Positions 24,067 to 32,575 of a DNA stretch of 64,000 nt are shown piece after piece. The notes under the pieces were generated by a model that was not told the origin of the DNA, did no database searches, and saw nothing but the letters and a program-made list of their open reading frames with translations. The stretch lies in NCBI GenBank assembly GCA_947463725.1, contig CANHRM010000001.1, positions 1-64,000 on the forward strand, in the 5' to 3' direction. Numbering within the stretch: position 1 is the stretch's first letter; each line of letters opens with the position of its first letter. This DNA comes from Actinomycetota bacterium. Lineage in GTDB: Bacteria; Actinomycetota; Actinomycetes; Nanopelagicales; Nanopelagicaceae. The position numbers and the translations under genes were made by a program.

Positions 24067-24120
24067 CTCAAGGAATTTAACTGGTCGTTTTTGCTTTACC
24101 GACCAGTTAAATTCCTTGAG
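24067..24120. terminator. 21-bp perfect inverted repeat between convergent genes
   Basis: CTCAAGGAATTTAACTGGTCG at 24067-24087 is repeated in perfect inverted form at 24100-24120, with a twelve-base loop. No uridine run follows on either strand, so classic termination is doubtful. The length and perfection are striking compared with the ordinary terminators in this window. It lies between the stops of convergent genes ending at 24046 and 24146, where a bidirectional terminator or RNA-stabilising hairpin is expected. Confidence 0.75.
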
Positions 24121-24145
24121 TTAGCTTTTTGAGATTGCCTGTTTT

Positions 24146-24637
24146 TTAGAACTCAGCGTCTACTTGGAACTGATACTTAAATGTTCCGCTTGGCAATTCG
24201 CCACTGATGCTCATAAATGTTGCAGTAACAGTTTGACCTGCGCCAGCTGCATTTACTACGCCAGACATAGTGAAGGCAACAGTCTTACCGTCGCTTGCAA
24301 AAATAGTTAAGGTCATCGTGGCTGTTTTGGTGCCCTTAGATGTATTGGTTACTCGAGCTGTCGCTCCTGCGCTTCCGAAATCATTATTAAAGGTAACGCT
24401 TTCTAATCTGAAAGACTTACTTTGCATTGAACTAGATTTAGTTGGCTCTGGTGCTGCGGCCGATCCCTTTGAAGCAACCCAAATCAATGAACAGGTTAGT
24501 TTTTGACCGCCAACAGTTACGGTTTGGCCAGCCTTTGTACATTTGCCACCGGCTGAATTTGCAGCGAATGCATTTGTTAGGACCATGGAACCAAGTGCTG
24601 CGACAACGATAAGCGTTGCTACTTTATATTTTTTCAT
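24146..24637 (-). CDS. Secreted protein with two-Cys KCTKAG...C..W motif
   Basis: A 163-residue exported protein. The signal peptide (VVAALGSMVLTNAFA) is followed by a small motif GGKCTKAGQTVTVGGQKLTC with a following Trp, which recurs in the secreted protein at 39957-40433. Then come a Ser/Pro/Ala linker (about 60-75) and a beta-rich domain of about 90 residues resembling an immunoglobulin-like FxxG fold used for protein-protein contacts. GGAG precedes the ATG. Last gene of the eight-gene minus-strand run from 28901. Role unknown, probably cell-surface. Confidence 0.72.
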   Translation of the reverse strand: MKKYKVATLIVVAALGSMVLTNAFAANSAGGKCTKAGQTVTVGGQKLTCSLIWVASKGSAAAPEPTKSSSMQSKSFRLESVTFNNDFGSAGATARVTNTSKGTKTATMTLTIFASDGKTVAFTMSGVVNAAGAGQTVTATFMSISGELPSGTFKYQFQVDAEF

Positions 24638-24664
24638 TTTAAAGCTCCATTCGTTGGTTGGGTA

Positions 24665-25291
24665 TTAACAATCGATATCAAAACTTAGCCAAGTTGACGA
24701 TGCATCCTTGACTACTGTGCCTGCTCGAGGTGCCCACTGATCTACAACTACACATTGGTTAGTCATTCGCTCGCTGACCGAAAAATTGTATCCAAGGGCA
24801 GTATTGAACGAGATATTAACTTTTAGCCCATTTTGACGTTTCCAGTTCTCAACGGCTTGCATCGTTGAACCAATCGCATTTGGGACTTTAAATGTTGCTA
24901 CTGAGGCAACCGCTTTCGTTATCTCTACGCCGTCAGGCCAGGTATAAAAACGCTTCTTTGATGCTGGCGCATAGACTGAAAGAGCAAACCCACCAACACG
25001 GTCTGCCCGCCAATTGATTACAGCCTTAATTTCACCTTTAGAACAATCTTGTCGGCTTGAGCCCCAAGATTTAACACGTAAAAGTTCTGTCCATTTTCCC
25101 GAATTGCCCATGCCTTGCAAAACCAAAGGGGCTTTGGTTTTAGATGGCACACAAACTTCTACGCCTAAGTTTTCACCAAACGTAAGTGGGTAATACCCGG
25201 CGCTCGCGCTGGCTAGATTAATACTTGAGCATGTGAAAGTGATCAGTAAAAGAGCAATAAATACTGATTTGGTCTTGCTGATTTCCTTCAA
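24665..25291 (-). CDS. Secreted hypothetical protein, 208 aa
   Basis: Exported by a signal peptide (VFIALLLITFTCSSINLASA); the Cys within the core is not in a lipobox. The mature protein has four Cys (VCVPSK, QDCSKG, NQCVV, and C-terminal IDC) likely in two disulfides, and many aromatic-rich beta strands (YNFSVSERM, KRFYTWPDG). The start appears to be TTG. It sits 15 bases after the 147-residue membrane protein and 27 before the next secreted gene, both same-strand, indicating cotranscription. No family recognised. Confidence 0.68.
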   Translation of the reverse strand: MKEISKTKSVFIALLLITFTCSSINLASASAGYYPLTFGENLGVEVCVPSKTKAPLVLQGMGNSGKWTELLRVKSWGSSRQDCSKGEIKAVINWRADRVGGFALSVYAPASKKRFYTWPDGVEITKAVASVATFKVPNAIGSTMQAVENWKRQNGLKVNISFNTALGYNFSVSERMTNQCVVVDQWAPRAGTVVKDASSTWLSFDIDC

Positions 25292-25306
25292 TCAAAACAC
25301 TTTTCT

Positions 25307-25750
25307 TTATTGGTTTCGACCGTAGTAGTCATTTGAAGATGGCACAAGTAGCAGAATGATTGGTGCTGCAGCCATCATGAGGATTAATGCATATAGCCAA
25401 TGAGATAAACCAATTTGACTTGAATAACTTATGGCTGCAAATAGTTTCACACCCGACGTTGCGATCACAGTAAATCTTGCTAGGTTTCTAGGTTCAAGTG
25501 CGCGAAAACAAGCTAATAGGCCCACAAGTGCCCAAGTGCAACCAATTGCAGCTTGCTTGAGAGTTATTCCGCCACCCCCGTTTATATCTCCCCCTGAAAT
25601 GAAGTCAAAGAAAAACCTATTTGCTGAAGAAAGCAAGGAAATAGCACCTTGCAAGATTGTTGCGATAAAGGAGATTGCTGCGATGCTCAACCCAACTGTC
25701 GCCGCAGCTGGTCGTCGATTAAAGAGCTTCTGGAATGAAGAATTGCTCAT
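25307..25750 (-). CDS. Four-helix membrane protein of VWA operon
   Basis: A 147-residue integral membrane protein with about four transmembrane helices (around 14-40, 68-86, 93-112 and 117-137), separated by a Gly-rich loop (FISGGDINGGGGITL). The ATG overlaps the stop of the upstream coiled-coil membrane gene by four bases, so translation is probably coupled and the two products may form one membrane complex. No recognised domain. Confidence 0.68.
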   Translation of the reverse strand: MSNSSFQKLFNRRPAAATVGLSIAAISFIATILQGAISLLSSANRFFFDFISGGDINGGGGITLKQAAIGCTWALVGLLACFRALEPRNLARFTVIATSGVKLFAAISYSSQIGLSHWLYALILMMAAAPIILLLVPSSNDYYGRNQ

Positions 25751-26823
25751 TCGTCTGCCTCAATTCGCTCTGACGGTATCTCCAGAGGTTTTTCAGTAAG
25801 GCCCGGGCCTGGTTCCGTAAAAGATACTTTCTGAGCTAACATATTTGCGCCACGATAAGTGCCACAAATCTCACGATATTCAGCTTCAAGAAGGCGCATA
25901 TTTGTGACTATCGCTTTGTTTTGAACAACTCTCTTTTCAGGAGTTAAATTTCCTCTGCCGGGAATCAATCTAGCTCTAGTTAAACTACGAATCTTAGAAG
26001 TAATTCTTTTAATTCTTCGCTTACTTGATGAGATTGCACTTTCAATTTCAGAGTGGTTGTAATAAGAAAGTCCAATTGCACAGATTATGAAGGTCATCTG
26101 GATAACAAAGAACATGACGGTTCCAAATACTTTGGGAGACATTCCGAAGGTAACAGGAACGCTGCCTACCTTCTTGCTTCGGGCAGCTGATAGAAACAGA
26201 ACCACCAAAATCATGCCGGTCATAATCGCGACAGCGCCCCATCTTTGTGAAACTGGCTGAGGTTCGCTACGGTCAATTGCAATCTTAAAAGTCAGACCGA
26301 TTAGGTGAGAAGCCAAAATACTTAACGCTGAGAAGCTCCCGGTAACTACGAGTGCATTGAAAAGCTCGTCGCCCAAAATGATCTGAACAGCAGGCAGTGT
26401 TACAAAGAACTCACCAATTGCAAGTGCAACTAAAGCTATTACATACAACCAAATAGGTACGTGACGTTGGCGGGCGGCTTTACCCGTTGGGTTTTCATTA
26501 TCTTCACCAGTTCTAACTTGCAACAAGTGATTTAGTTGTGCTTCATACATAGATCTTTCTTGTTCAAGCTGACCTATTTGATATTCCTGTGATTGCTTAT
26601 CAGCCACATCTTCTTCTTTTGAAGTGATCGACTGGCCTTCTACAATTCGAAGTTTTTGATCCAGAACCTCTACTTGCTGACCATATTCAGCATGGATAGA
26701 TTCTAGGAAAGGTACCGGGCCACCAGTCCACTCGAGATTAGGCAAGCCTTGACGGCCATGCGACCGTCCCTTGCGTTTAGCGCGACGTTTAGCTCTAGAT
26801 AGCGCGTTGAATGGATTTTTCAA
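25747..26823 (-). CDS. Coiled-coil four-helix membrane protein
   Basis: A 358-residue protein. Residues 1-35 are strongly basic (AKRRAKRKGRSHGRQG), about 45-105 form a predicted coiled coil, and four transmembrane helices follow at about 122-146, 155-178, 194-214 and 230-254. A second coiled or helical region at 258-345 contains several basic residues, with a Pro-rich acidic tail. The TTG start is preceded by GGGG. It overlaps the next membrane gene by four bases and follows the VWA gene by twenty. The shape suggests a membrane scaffold partnered with the secreted VWA protein; the function is unknown. Confidence 0.7.
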   Translation of the reverse strand: MKNPFNALSRAKRRAKRKGRSHGRQGLPNLEWTGGPVPFLESIHAEYGQQVEVLDQKLRIVEGQSITSKEEDVADKQSQEYQIGQLEQERSMYEAQLNHLLQVRTGEDNENPTGKAARQRHVPIWLYVIALVALAIGEFFVTLPAVQIILGDELFNALVVTGSFSALSILASHLIGLTFKIAIDRSEPQPVSQRWGAVAIMTGMILVVLFLSAARSKKVGSVPVTFGMSPKVFGTVMFFVIQMTFIICAIGLSYYNHSEIESAISSSKRRIKRITSKIRSLTRARLIPGRGNLTPEKRVVQNKAIVTNMRLLEAEYREICGTYRGANMLAQKVSFTEPGPGLTEKPLEIPSERIEADE

Positions 26824-26843
26824 GTGATTACCCCTTTATTTCT

Positions 26844-27908
26844 TTACGAACATGCTTCGTCAAGTGACCGAACAGAATTACTACCTTTTACTCCTGCGTG
26901 CTCCCAAAAACCAGCCCAATATGCGGCTAGATAAGAATTTTTATCTAATGGAAGCGGCCTAGGGCCGGTTCCTTGTCCAAGTACTGACACTTTAATTTTT
27001 ATACCTCTTGGGAACTTAACATCTGCAAGCTTTGCTGCCTTAGATCCCAAGGCACGTGCTTCCGAAGCTGAATTAACATTCATCGCAACATATCGACTAT
27101 CCAATGGGCTGTTTGATGCAACTCCAAGAGATTTATTCAACATATCGGATGCTATGGCTATACAAAAATTTGGTGTTCCTTGATTTGGTTCTTCATTTAT
27201 TAAGTCTGATGCCGCCGATGTTGCTTGAAGAATTGCGCCAATTATGTCTGAACAAGTTCTTGGCGTTCCAGGTGAATTAACATCGCATTTTGGATTCTTA
27301 AAGTAATTGTCAAGCTGTGAGATTCGCTTGCCAATTGTTATCGACATACGACACACAGCAGTTGCCATATGTTTCTTGCTCTCCAGCGGTTCGTCGTCAA
27401 AATAATTTGAATTTTTAAAGCCATTTATGGTGCTTTCAATGCATTTTGGCAAACTCGGAACTACTATTTTAGATCTGCTTAGAAAAGCAGATTGTTTAGT
27501 CCATGCCCCACCTTCGAAGATATCTGTATTCATTTCTTTAAGTCGAGCCGAATTAGGATTTCCGCCACCAGTTGTATCTATCGCAGCCCAAATAAATTCG
27601 GCATCAGCTCTTGTAACAATGTCGAAGATTGGCGCATCAATAGAGTTTGTCTGAACGGTTGTAACCGAGATATCTAAAGGTGCCGCTTTTGCTGGATATC
27701 CAAAAGGTTGAACCAACTTTTTTATAAGTGATGGCCGTAGAGATTCTTTCCAAAGCTGAGCCGAGTTAGTCGAACCTGAAACATCTAAAATAAAGAGAAC
27801 TTTTTGACTCCCCGGCAGGGCATTGGCAGGGCTCGCAAATACCGCACCTATTAATAGGGTGCTTAGGAAGATTCGGACTACCAAGCTTGGATTGTTTCTA
27901 AACTTCAT
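26844..27908 (-). CDS. Secreted von Willebrand factor A-like protein
   Basis: A 354-residue exported protein with a signal peptide (ends ASPANA) and a VWA-like domain starting KVLFILDVSGST, giving the metal-ion-dependent adhesion site residues Asp42, Ser44 and Ser46. A downstream CIAIASDMLNK strand probably carries the second MIDAS-type Asp. Several Cys (CIEST, AVCRM, KCDVN, RTCSD, NFCIAI, EACS) point to disulfides outside the cell. No membrane anchor is present. It starts exactly where the RDD gene stops (no gap). VWA proteins usually act in metal-dependent protein assembly; the partner is likely one of the membrane proteins downstream. Confidence 0.8.
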   Translation of the reverse strand: MKFRNNPSLVVRIFLSTLLIGAVFASPANALPGSQKVLFILDVSGSTNSAQLWKESLRPSLIKKLVQPFGYPAKAAPLDISVTTVQTNSIDAPIFDIVTRADAEFIWAAIDTTGGGNPNSARLKEMNTDIFEGGAWTKQSAFLSRSKIVVPSLPKCIESTINGFKNSNYFDDEPLESKKHMATAVCRMSITIGKRISQLDNYFKNPKCDVNSPGTPRTCSDIIGAILQATSAASDLINEEPNQGTPNFCIAIASDMLNKSLGVASNSPLDSRYVAMNVNSASEARALGSKAAKLADVKFPRGIKIKVSVLGQGTGPRPLPLDKNSYLAAYWAGFWEHAGVKGSNSVRSLDEACS

Positions 27909-28394
27909 TTATGAAGGTACGCATTCATTCAACACATCAGTCTTGGCCCAGAGATCTGTAATTCTCCGGCGTGCATTACCTTTAAGAATCCAAAATGCAT
28001 CAGTAAGTTGAAATCCGAAAGCTAATAAGTACAGCAAGATTACGAGCACGCCCATACCTTGTCCGACTGCTTCTTGACTATATGGATCTGTAATTAAGGC
28101 GCTTAGGCCACCTAGCGCAATCATTGGGATCCAGAATATTAGAGAGAAAGCCATTGGAATAAGTAATTGTCTAACTGCCATGTGGCCCCAAGATGCAGGT
28201 CGTCCAGTGTCAGCAGAATAAACTCTTATTTTTACAATCTGCTTACCGGGTGTTTGGCCTTGACCCCACACGATTAGCGCCCAAATAAAATAACCAATGT
28301 AGAGAGTGAGAGTGCAGAAAAGAGCGTCAAGTACAAGGGCACCTAGTCGATGCTGTGGTGTTGCTTTGACATATGGGTAATTCAGTTCAGACAT
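27909..28394 (-). CDS. RDD-family membrane protein
   Basis: A 161-residue membrane protein of the RDD family. The first helix carries the HRLGALVLDALFCTLT segment (RDD-type Arg/Asp in the early helix). The family's GQTPGKQIVKIRVY motif lies between helices 2 and 3, followed by RQLLIPMAFSL. About four helices in all. RDD proteins have unknown or transport-associated roles; some act as Na+/H+ antiporters. Directly abuts the VWA gene, so probably one transcript and one function with it. Confidence 0.85.
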   Translation of the reverse strand: MSELNYPYVKATPQHRLGALVLDALFCTLTLYIGYFIWALIVWGQGQTPGKQIVKIRVYSADTGRPASWGHMAVRQLLIPMAFSLIFWIPMIALGGLSALITDPYSQEAVGQGMGVLVILLYLLAFGFQLTDAFWILKGNARRRITDLWAKTDVLNECVPS

Positions 28395-28419
28395 TATCTC
28401 TCGTTTCTAGATTTGGATT

Positions 28420-28695
28420 TTATTCGGAAATTTTTATGATGCGACCGGTGGTCTCCCAGCGAACACTGGAAAATGAGAAAACCGTTGCTTTTTGAACATA
28501 CTTAAAGTTGTCTAGTGCGTTGCCACCTTTAGCTTTAACTTCAGCAGCTAGATCACTTTTCAACTTATCTAACGTAATGTTTTGGCGATCAGAGCTAGCT
28601 TTTGCCTGCCCTAAGACAGTTCCATTAGCTATTTCACCTTCGGTAAAGAAAATTCCATCGACTTCAGTACCTTTGCGCCCGTATTTTTCGATCAC
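28420..28695 (-). CDS. Small hypothetical protein, 91 aa
   Basis: A 91-residue soluble protein with a GTG start, three bases after the stop of the DUF4177 gene. The middle has a helix (DKLKSDLAAEVKAKGGNALDN) followed by beta strands ending FSSVRWETTGRIIKI. The AKGGNALDNFKY segment resembles the strand-turn of the YbjQ/UPF0145-like and related small-protein families, but the match is too short to assign. No signal peptide. Likely cotranscribed with the DUF4177, RDD and VWA genes. Confidence 0.6.
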   Translation of the reverse strand: MIEKYGRKGTEVDGIFFTEGEIANGTVLGQAKASSDRQNITLDKLKSDLAAEVKAKGGNALDNFKYVQKATVFSFSSVRWETTGRIIKISE

Positions 28696-28697
28696 TG

Positions 28698-28901
28698 TTA
28701 GACATCCTTGGATAGGAAAATAACCAATTCGTTTCTTCCGCCACCGAATGAAGGAAATTCAGCTGAAACAACGCCGTTAAGTTCCCAGCCTTCTTTGGCC
28801 ATGGCATTGAGCGCTTCTTCAACTTTTTCAGGATTAAACTTGCCACCAAAAGCGCGATCTTTCTGAGTCATTACCTTGAAAGCTTTCATATCCCCAGCCA
28901 T
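28698..28901 (-). CDS. DUF4177-family small protein
   Basis: A 67-residue cytosolic protein matching DUF4177: a first strand (KAFKVMTQKD), GKFNPEKVEEALNAMAKEGWEL helix and loop, and a GGGRNELVIFL strand at the end. The ATG at 28901 has AGAG near it. A second in-frame ATG four codons later follows GGGG and could be the true start. First gene of the minus-strand run that reaches 24146, with the 91-residue gene two bases downstream. Function unknown; members often accompany membrane or stress proteins. Confidence 0.8.
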   Translation of the reverse strand: MAGDMKAFKVMTQKDRAFGGKFNPEKVEEALNAMAKEGWELNGVVSAEFPSFGGGRNELVIFLSKDV

Positions 28902-29063
28902 TCTCTTCAGTTTTTGGGGGGCTATCCCCTCACGGGTGACAGTAACTAACTGAGCGTGAAATGAGAATAGGCTCAGGAGCGCAACTTTTCGGCTTTCTGA
29001 GCGTGAATCCCGAGTCGAAAGAGCTTTTTGCTCATTTTCAGGCGTATTTTGCGGACTTTGAGC

Positions 29064-29798
29064 CTACTTATCGGGCTGAAATGAAAGGTCGATCTCTTGA
29101 CCATCATGTAGCTGTTGGTCAGGCAAACCTTTCAAAACATGAACTCTTGCTTCGCCCACGACTACCCAATGGGTCTGCCCAGAGCGCTTTACGATCGCAG
29201 TTAGTTCGTCGACGCCAATCAAGATTGAATCATCAGGCACGTGTAATAAGACTTTGGCAGCGCTCTCTGGAATCCACTTGAAGAATTTATTGAAGTGCGG
29301 GATCACCCTGATTTCGGGCAGCAAATTAAGTCCTGCAGTTGGTGCTTTCTTTAGCAAGCGAAAGTTTGGCACCTGCGCACTTAGGACCATAGCGCCAGCA
29401 CTGCAGCCAGCAAGGGACGCGCCAGTTTCCCAATTCGAAATTAAGGCAGACCATAGCGGCGTATCAATCAAAGTTTCGGCGAGATGGTGTGGGTCTCCGC
29501 CTGATAAATACATCAGTGCGCTGTTTGCAACAGCATCAACATATTCTTGATTGAAAGCATCTGCGCGGGTATAGATAGGCAAGTAAGTAGCTTTAACGTC
29601 AAGGGCATCGGCTTGTGCTTGGCCAAGTGATCGCCAATAATCTAAACGGTCAGCACTCTCACGGCCAGCAGCTGTTGGAATTTGTAAGTAGCGTGCTTCT
29701 TTTCCATTTTTAACACCATCAGCAATTAGTGAAGATTCGAATTGCGCCATAGCAGGTAGATATTCACCTGAACCAACTAGTGCTAGCGAACCATTCAT
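29064..29798 (-). CDS. Peptidase S51 family (cyanophycinase/aspartyl dipeptidase-like)
   Basis: A 244-residue class I glutamine-amidotransferase-like fold protein of family S51, with Ser133 in the nucleophile elbow GCSAGAM and the family's SGGDPHHLAETL segment just before it. An early ALVGSGEYLPAM strand binds in the active-site region, and PHFNK follows. S51 enzymes cleave Asp-containing dipeptides or cyanophycin. Which substrate applies is not known. No signal peptide, so cytosolic. It lies 25 bases downstream of the heliorhodopsin gene on the same strand and may be cotranscribed with it. Confidence 0.82.
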   Translation of the reverse strand: MNGSLALVGSGEYLPAMAQFESSLIADGVKNGKEARYLQIPTAAGRESADRLDYWRSLGQAQADALDVKATYLPIYTRADAFNQEYVDAVANSALMYLSGGDPHHLAETLIDTPLWSALISNWETGASLAGCSAGAMVLSAQVPNFRLLKKAPTAGLNLLPEIRVIPHFNKFFKWIPESAAKVLLHVPDDSILIGVDELTAIVKRSGQTHWVVVGEARVHVLKGLPDQQLHDGQEIDLSFQPDK

Positions 29799-29823
29799 TT
29801 TGCGAGTCTAGGTGTATTTGCCT

Positions 29824-30585
29824 TTATTGGACCAAGGTTGAGGCAAAAATTTGCCAGGCTAAAGCTGACTTTGCCACGAGCGAGAGGGTTATGTAGGTCT
29901 TCTCGCCGCGTAGATATTGAGCCCATTTGCCAACTTTTTTGTATTGCAGAAATTGCACAATGGCAAAAGTGTTAAAGAGGACAAATAGCGAGATTACGAT
30001 TCCGTATACAAACGCCGGGGCTTTGCTATCACTGATACCGCCGATTGAAAGCACATAGAAAACTAAGCCGACCCACGGAACGATTCCAGCAATACAACCA
30101 AAAATAAATGGTAGCCATCCGCCGTTTCCTGGACTTTCATACTTTTCTTGCAGCCAACCGAAAAGAATCATGGATGCATTAACTCCAAATATTCCGATAA
30201 TTGCCGCCACATCAGTAATTCCGCAAATTTGTGCGATTAATACGATCATTACTGATGAACTTATTGAGTACTCGACCCAGCGGAAATAATTACGATTCTG
30301 GGTTAACCCGTTTTTATATCGTTCGAAGAATTGTGGTGAAGCAACTACGAAGTGGAAGAAGGCAGATAGACCAAGGAAGAGTGCAACTGTTAAGCCAACG
30401 GGGGTGTTTAGCAGAGTGATTGGTTCGGCGAAAGTGCTTCCAGGCGGGCCGGACATATATCTGGCCACAATTGGTAGCGAGAAATCATTAGCTAGCGCGA
30501 TAACTACAAACATTTGGGCAAGATGCACAATGCCGGCAATCACGTTATAGCGGCGGATAGTTGATGAATTGATTTCTTTGCTCAT
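29824..30585 (-). CDS. Heliorhodopsin
   Basis: A 253-residue seven-helix retinal protein of the heliorhodopsin family, photoreceptive rather than ion-pumping, with the N-terminus inside the cell. Retinal Schiff-base Lys239 is in TM7 (SLVAKSALAWQIF) and counterion Glu105 in TM3 (RWVEYSISSS). His21 (GIVHLAQM) and His78 (FHFV) are the family's conserved His. These positions match the described actinobacterial heliorhodopsin with a constant offset of two. Family-typical SMILFGWLQEKY and IAGIVPWVG are present. It is divergent from a photolyase cassette, 49 bases apart, suggesting a shared promoter. Retinal synthesis genes are not in the window. Confidence 0.97.
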   Translation of the reverse strand: MSKEINSSTIRRYNVIAGIVHLAQMFVVIALANDFSLPIVARYMSGPPGSTFAEPITLLNTPVGLTVALFLGLSAFFHFVVASPQFFERYKNGLTQNRNYFRWVEYSISSSVMIVLIAQICGITDVAAIIGIFGVNASMILFGWLQEKYESPGNGGWLPFIFGCIAGIVPWVGLVFYVLSIGGISDSKAPAFVYGIVISLFVLFNTFAIVQFLQYKKVGKWAQYLRGEKTYITLSLVAKSALAWQIFASTLVQ

Positions 30586-30634
30586 AGCTTAATTGTCCCA
30601 TGAAAGTTCTTAATAGCTGAACTACTATTGCCCC

Positions 30635-30778
30635 ATGTCTCGCATTGCTAAAATAAAAAATGGTTTTGCGCCTAAAGTCTGCGTGCGCTGTGGCCTGGAA
30701 TTTGAGTGGCGTAAGAAGTGGGCAAAAAATTGGTCTGAAGTTAAGTTCTGCAGCGAGCGTTGTCGAGAGAATAAATGA
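30635..30778 (+). CDS. DUF2256 zinc-ribbon protein, 47 aa
   Basis: A 47-residue protein with the DUF2256 signature: [19 protein letters not shown] followed by VKFCSERCR, giving two CxxC/CxxxC knuckles for a zinc ion. Members are almost always encoded next to cryptochrome/photolyase-related proteins in bacteria, as here. Its TGA overlaps the ATG of the photolyase gene (ATGA), so translation is probably coupled. The promoter is shared with the divergent heliorhodopsin. The role of DUF2256 is unknown; a nucleic-acid or protein helper for the photolyase is plausible. Confidence 0.9.
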   Translation: MSRIAKIKNGFAPKVCVRCGLEFEWRKKWAKNWSEVKFCSERCRENK

Positions 30779-32247
30779 AGCGGATCATCTACCTGCCTTT
30801 TGATCATCTTCACCGAAACTATGGTGCGCTTAAAACTGCCGACCCGACAAATGATCTGATTGTGCTGGTTGAAAGCGCTCGCATGACCACTGGCCGCAAC
30901 TGGCACAAAGAAAGACTCTTCTTCTTGATCTCTAGTGCGCGGCATTTTGCCCAATTGCTAGAGCGCGAAGGTTTCACGGTTGAGTATGTAAAAGCTGCAA
31001 CCACTATTGATGGGCTCGAACTTATAAAAGCTAAGAATGCGGGATTGCCAATCATCTGCGCCGAGCCATCCTCATTTAGACAATTTTCAGATCTACAGGA
31101 ATATGGTGTGAAATTTCTTGAGAATGACTTTTTCTTAACTCCTAGACCACTTTTTAAAACTTGGGCAGATAATCAGAAGAGTTACTTGATGGAAAGTTTC
31201 TATCGAAAGCAACGCACTCGCCTAAGCATTCTGATGGACGACGGCGAACCAGCTGGTGGTGCTTGGAATTTTGATAAAGAGAATAGATTGCCGCCGCCAA
31301 AGAAATACGAAGGACCTGCTTATCTAGAACATAAACGTGATGAGATTGATGCCCAAGTTGCTAGCGAGATCGGTCATGCCGTGACAACGACCTGGGCGAC
31401 TACTCGGGAAGGTGCCCTAAATCAGTTAAAAAACTTTATCGATAACCACTTTGCCGAATTTGGCCCACTAGAAGATGCAATGACCAATGAAAACTGGGCG
31501 CTTCATCATTCACTTCTTTCGCCCTATCTAAACAATGGTTTATTGCATCCAAGTGAAGTGATTAGTGCTGCAATTAGTGCTTTCAATGGTGGTGGAATCC
31601 CGATCGAATCAGCTGAAGGATTTATTCGCCAGATCATTGGCTGGCGCGAGTATGTAAATGGCATGTATTGGTTTCTGGGTCCTGATTACCGTAATAACAA
31701 TCAACTAAAAGCTAATCGCAAACTATTGCCACTGTTTATTGACCCAGATGCCACCCAGATGAATTGCCTGAAAGAGACAGTATGCGACATCAATGAGCGA
31801 GCCTGGGTGCACCATATTCCGCGGTTAATGTTGCTCTCGAACCTTGCTTTGGTAACGGGTACTAACCCACAAGAATTTCTGGAATGGATGCGTGAAGTAT
31901 TTATCGATGCCAGCGAATGGGTCATGGTCCCAAATGTGATCGGTATGGGAGTTCATGCCGATGGTGGGCTGATGATGACAAAACCTTATGCTGCAGGTGG
32001 TGCTTATATTTCCCGAATGTCTAACTACTGCAAGCCATGCGTCTACAACCCCAAGTTACGTATCGGGGAAACTGCCTGCCCGTTTACAACTTTGTACTGG
32101 GATTTTCTAGATCGGCATAAGGAAACCTTTGCCAAGAATCACCGCATGAGCCAACAAGTATTCGGTCTAAATCGCTTAAGCGACCTGCCTGATCTAAAGA
32201 TTCGAGCCCAAGAGGTGCTTAAAGGCTTAGAAAAAGGATTGATTTAA
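30775..32247 (+). CDS. Iron-sulfur cryptochrome/(6-4) photolyase (FeS-BCP, PhrB-like)
   Basis: A 490-residue flavoprotein of the bacterial cryptochrome/photolyase group with a 4Fe-4S cluster. N-terminal alpha/beta antenna domain to about 150, helical FAD domain after 230. Four cluster Cys are likely Cys331 (MNCL), Cys419 and Cys422 (YCKPC) and Cys435 (TACPF). His346-His347 in WVHHIPRL match the His pair needed for (6-4) lesion repair in Phr[11 protein letters not shown] and GMGVHADGG are also family motifs. It should repair UV (6-4) photoproducts or act as a blue-light sensor. Coupled to DUF2256 and divergent from heliorhodopsin. Confidence 0.95.
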   Translation: MKRIIYLPFDHLHRNYGALKTADPTNDLIVLVESARMTTGRNWHKERLFFLISSARHFAQLLEREGFTVEYVKAATTIDGLELIKAKNAGLPIICAEPSSFRQFSDLQEYGVKFLENDFFLTPRPLFKTWADNQKSYLMESFYRKQRTRLSILMDDGEPAGGAWNFDKENRLPPPKKYEGPAYLEHKRDEIDAQVASEIGHAVTTTWATTREGALNQLKNFIDNHFAEFGPLEDAMTNENWALHHSLLSPYLNNGLLHPSEVISAAISAFNGGGIPIESAEGFIRQIIGWREYVNGMYWFLGPDYRNNNQLKANRKLLPLFIDPDATQMNCLKETVCDINERAWVHHIPRLMLLSNLALVTGTNPQEFLEWMREVFIDASEWVMVPNVIGMGVHADGGLMMTKPYAAGGAYISRMSNYCKPCVYNPKLRIGETACPFTTLYWDFLDRHKETFAKNHRMSQQVFGLNRLSDLPDLKIRAQEVLKGLEKGLI

Positions 32248-32319
32248 CCTACTGGCTAAGTAATTAATAATTTATCTTTTACTTGGCATATTTAGGCGAG
32301 AGCTATAACGCAATAACAA

Positions 32320-32493
32320 CTAACGGCAGTTTGCGTCATACCAATCGCTATCGGATGGGGACCAGGCTCCATATTGAAGCGAGCTTATAAGGTCGTCACA
32401 TTTAGCTTGCGTCTTCCCGCAACCAGTTAATAGAGAACTAGCAAGTAGCACTGAGATTGAGATTGTTACCGGAATTGATTTTGTCAGTTTCAT
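32320..32493 (-). CDS. Small predicted lipoprotein, 57 aa
   Basis: Found by translation of the minus strand: 57 residues, MKLTKSIPVTISISVLLASS then LLTGCGKTQ, a clear lipoprotein signal with lipobox LTGC (lipidated Cys at residue 25). The remaining mature peptide of some 33 residues has two Cys (KCDDL and NCR). GAGAGG seven bases before the ATG is a good ribosome site. Next to another lipoprotein gene, 82 bases away. Lack of a known domain leaves the role open. Confidence 0.7.
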   Translation of the reverse strand: MKLTKSIPVTISISVLLASSLLTGCGKTQAKCDDLISSLQYGAWSPSDSDWYDANCR

Positions 32494-32575
32494 TTAGTTC
32501 CTCTCATATTTGTATATTGGAAATAATACACTTTCAAAAGAAAATTTCGATTTTCTCGATTAGGGTTCGAATTTT

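Noticed and set aside
28961..29281. Plus-strand ORF of 106 residues
   Set aside because: Mostly overlaps the S51 peptidase gene on the other strand, no ribosome site, protein lacks any recognisable feature.
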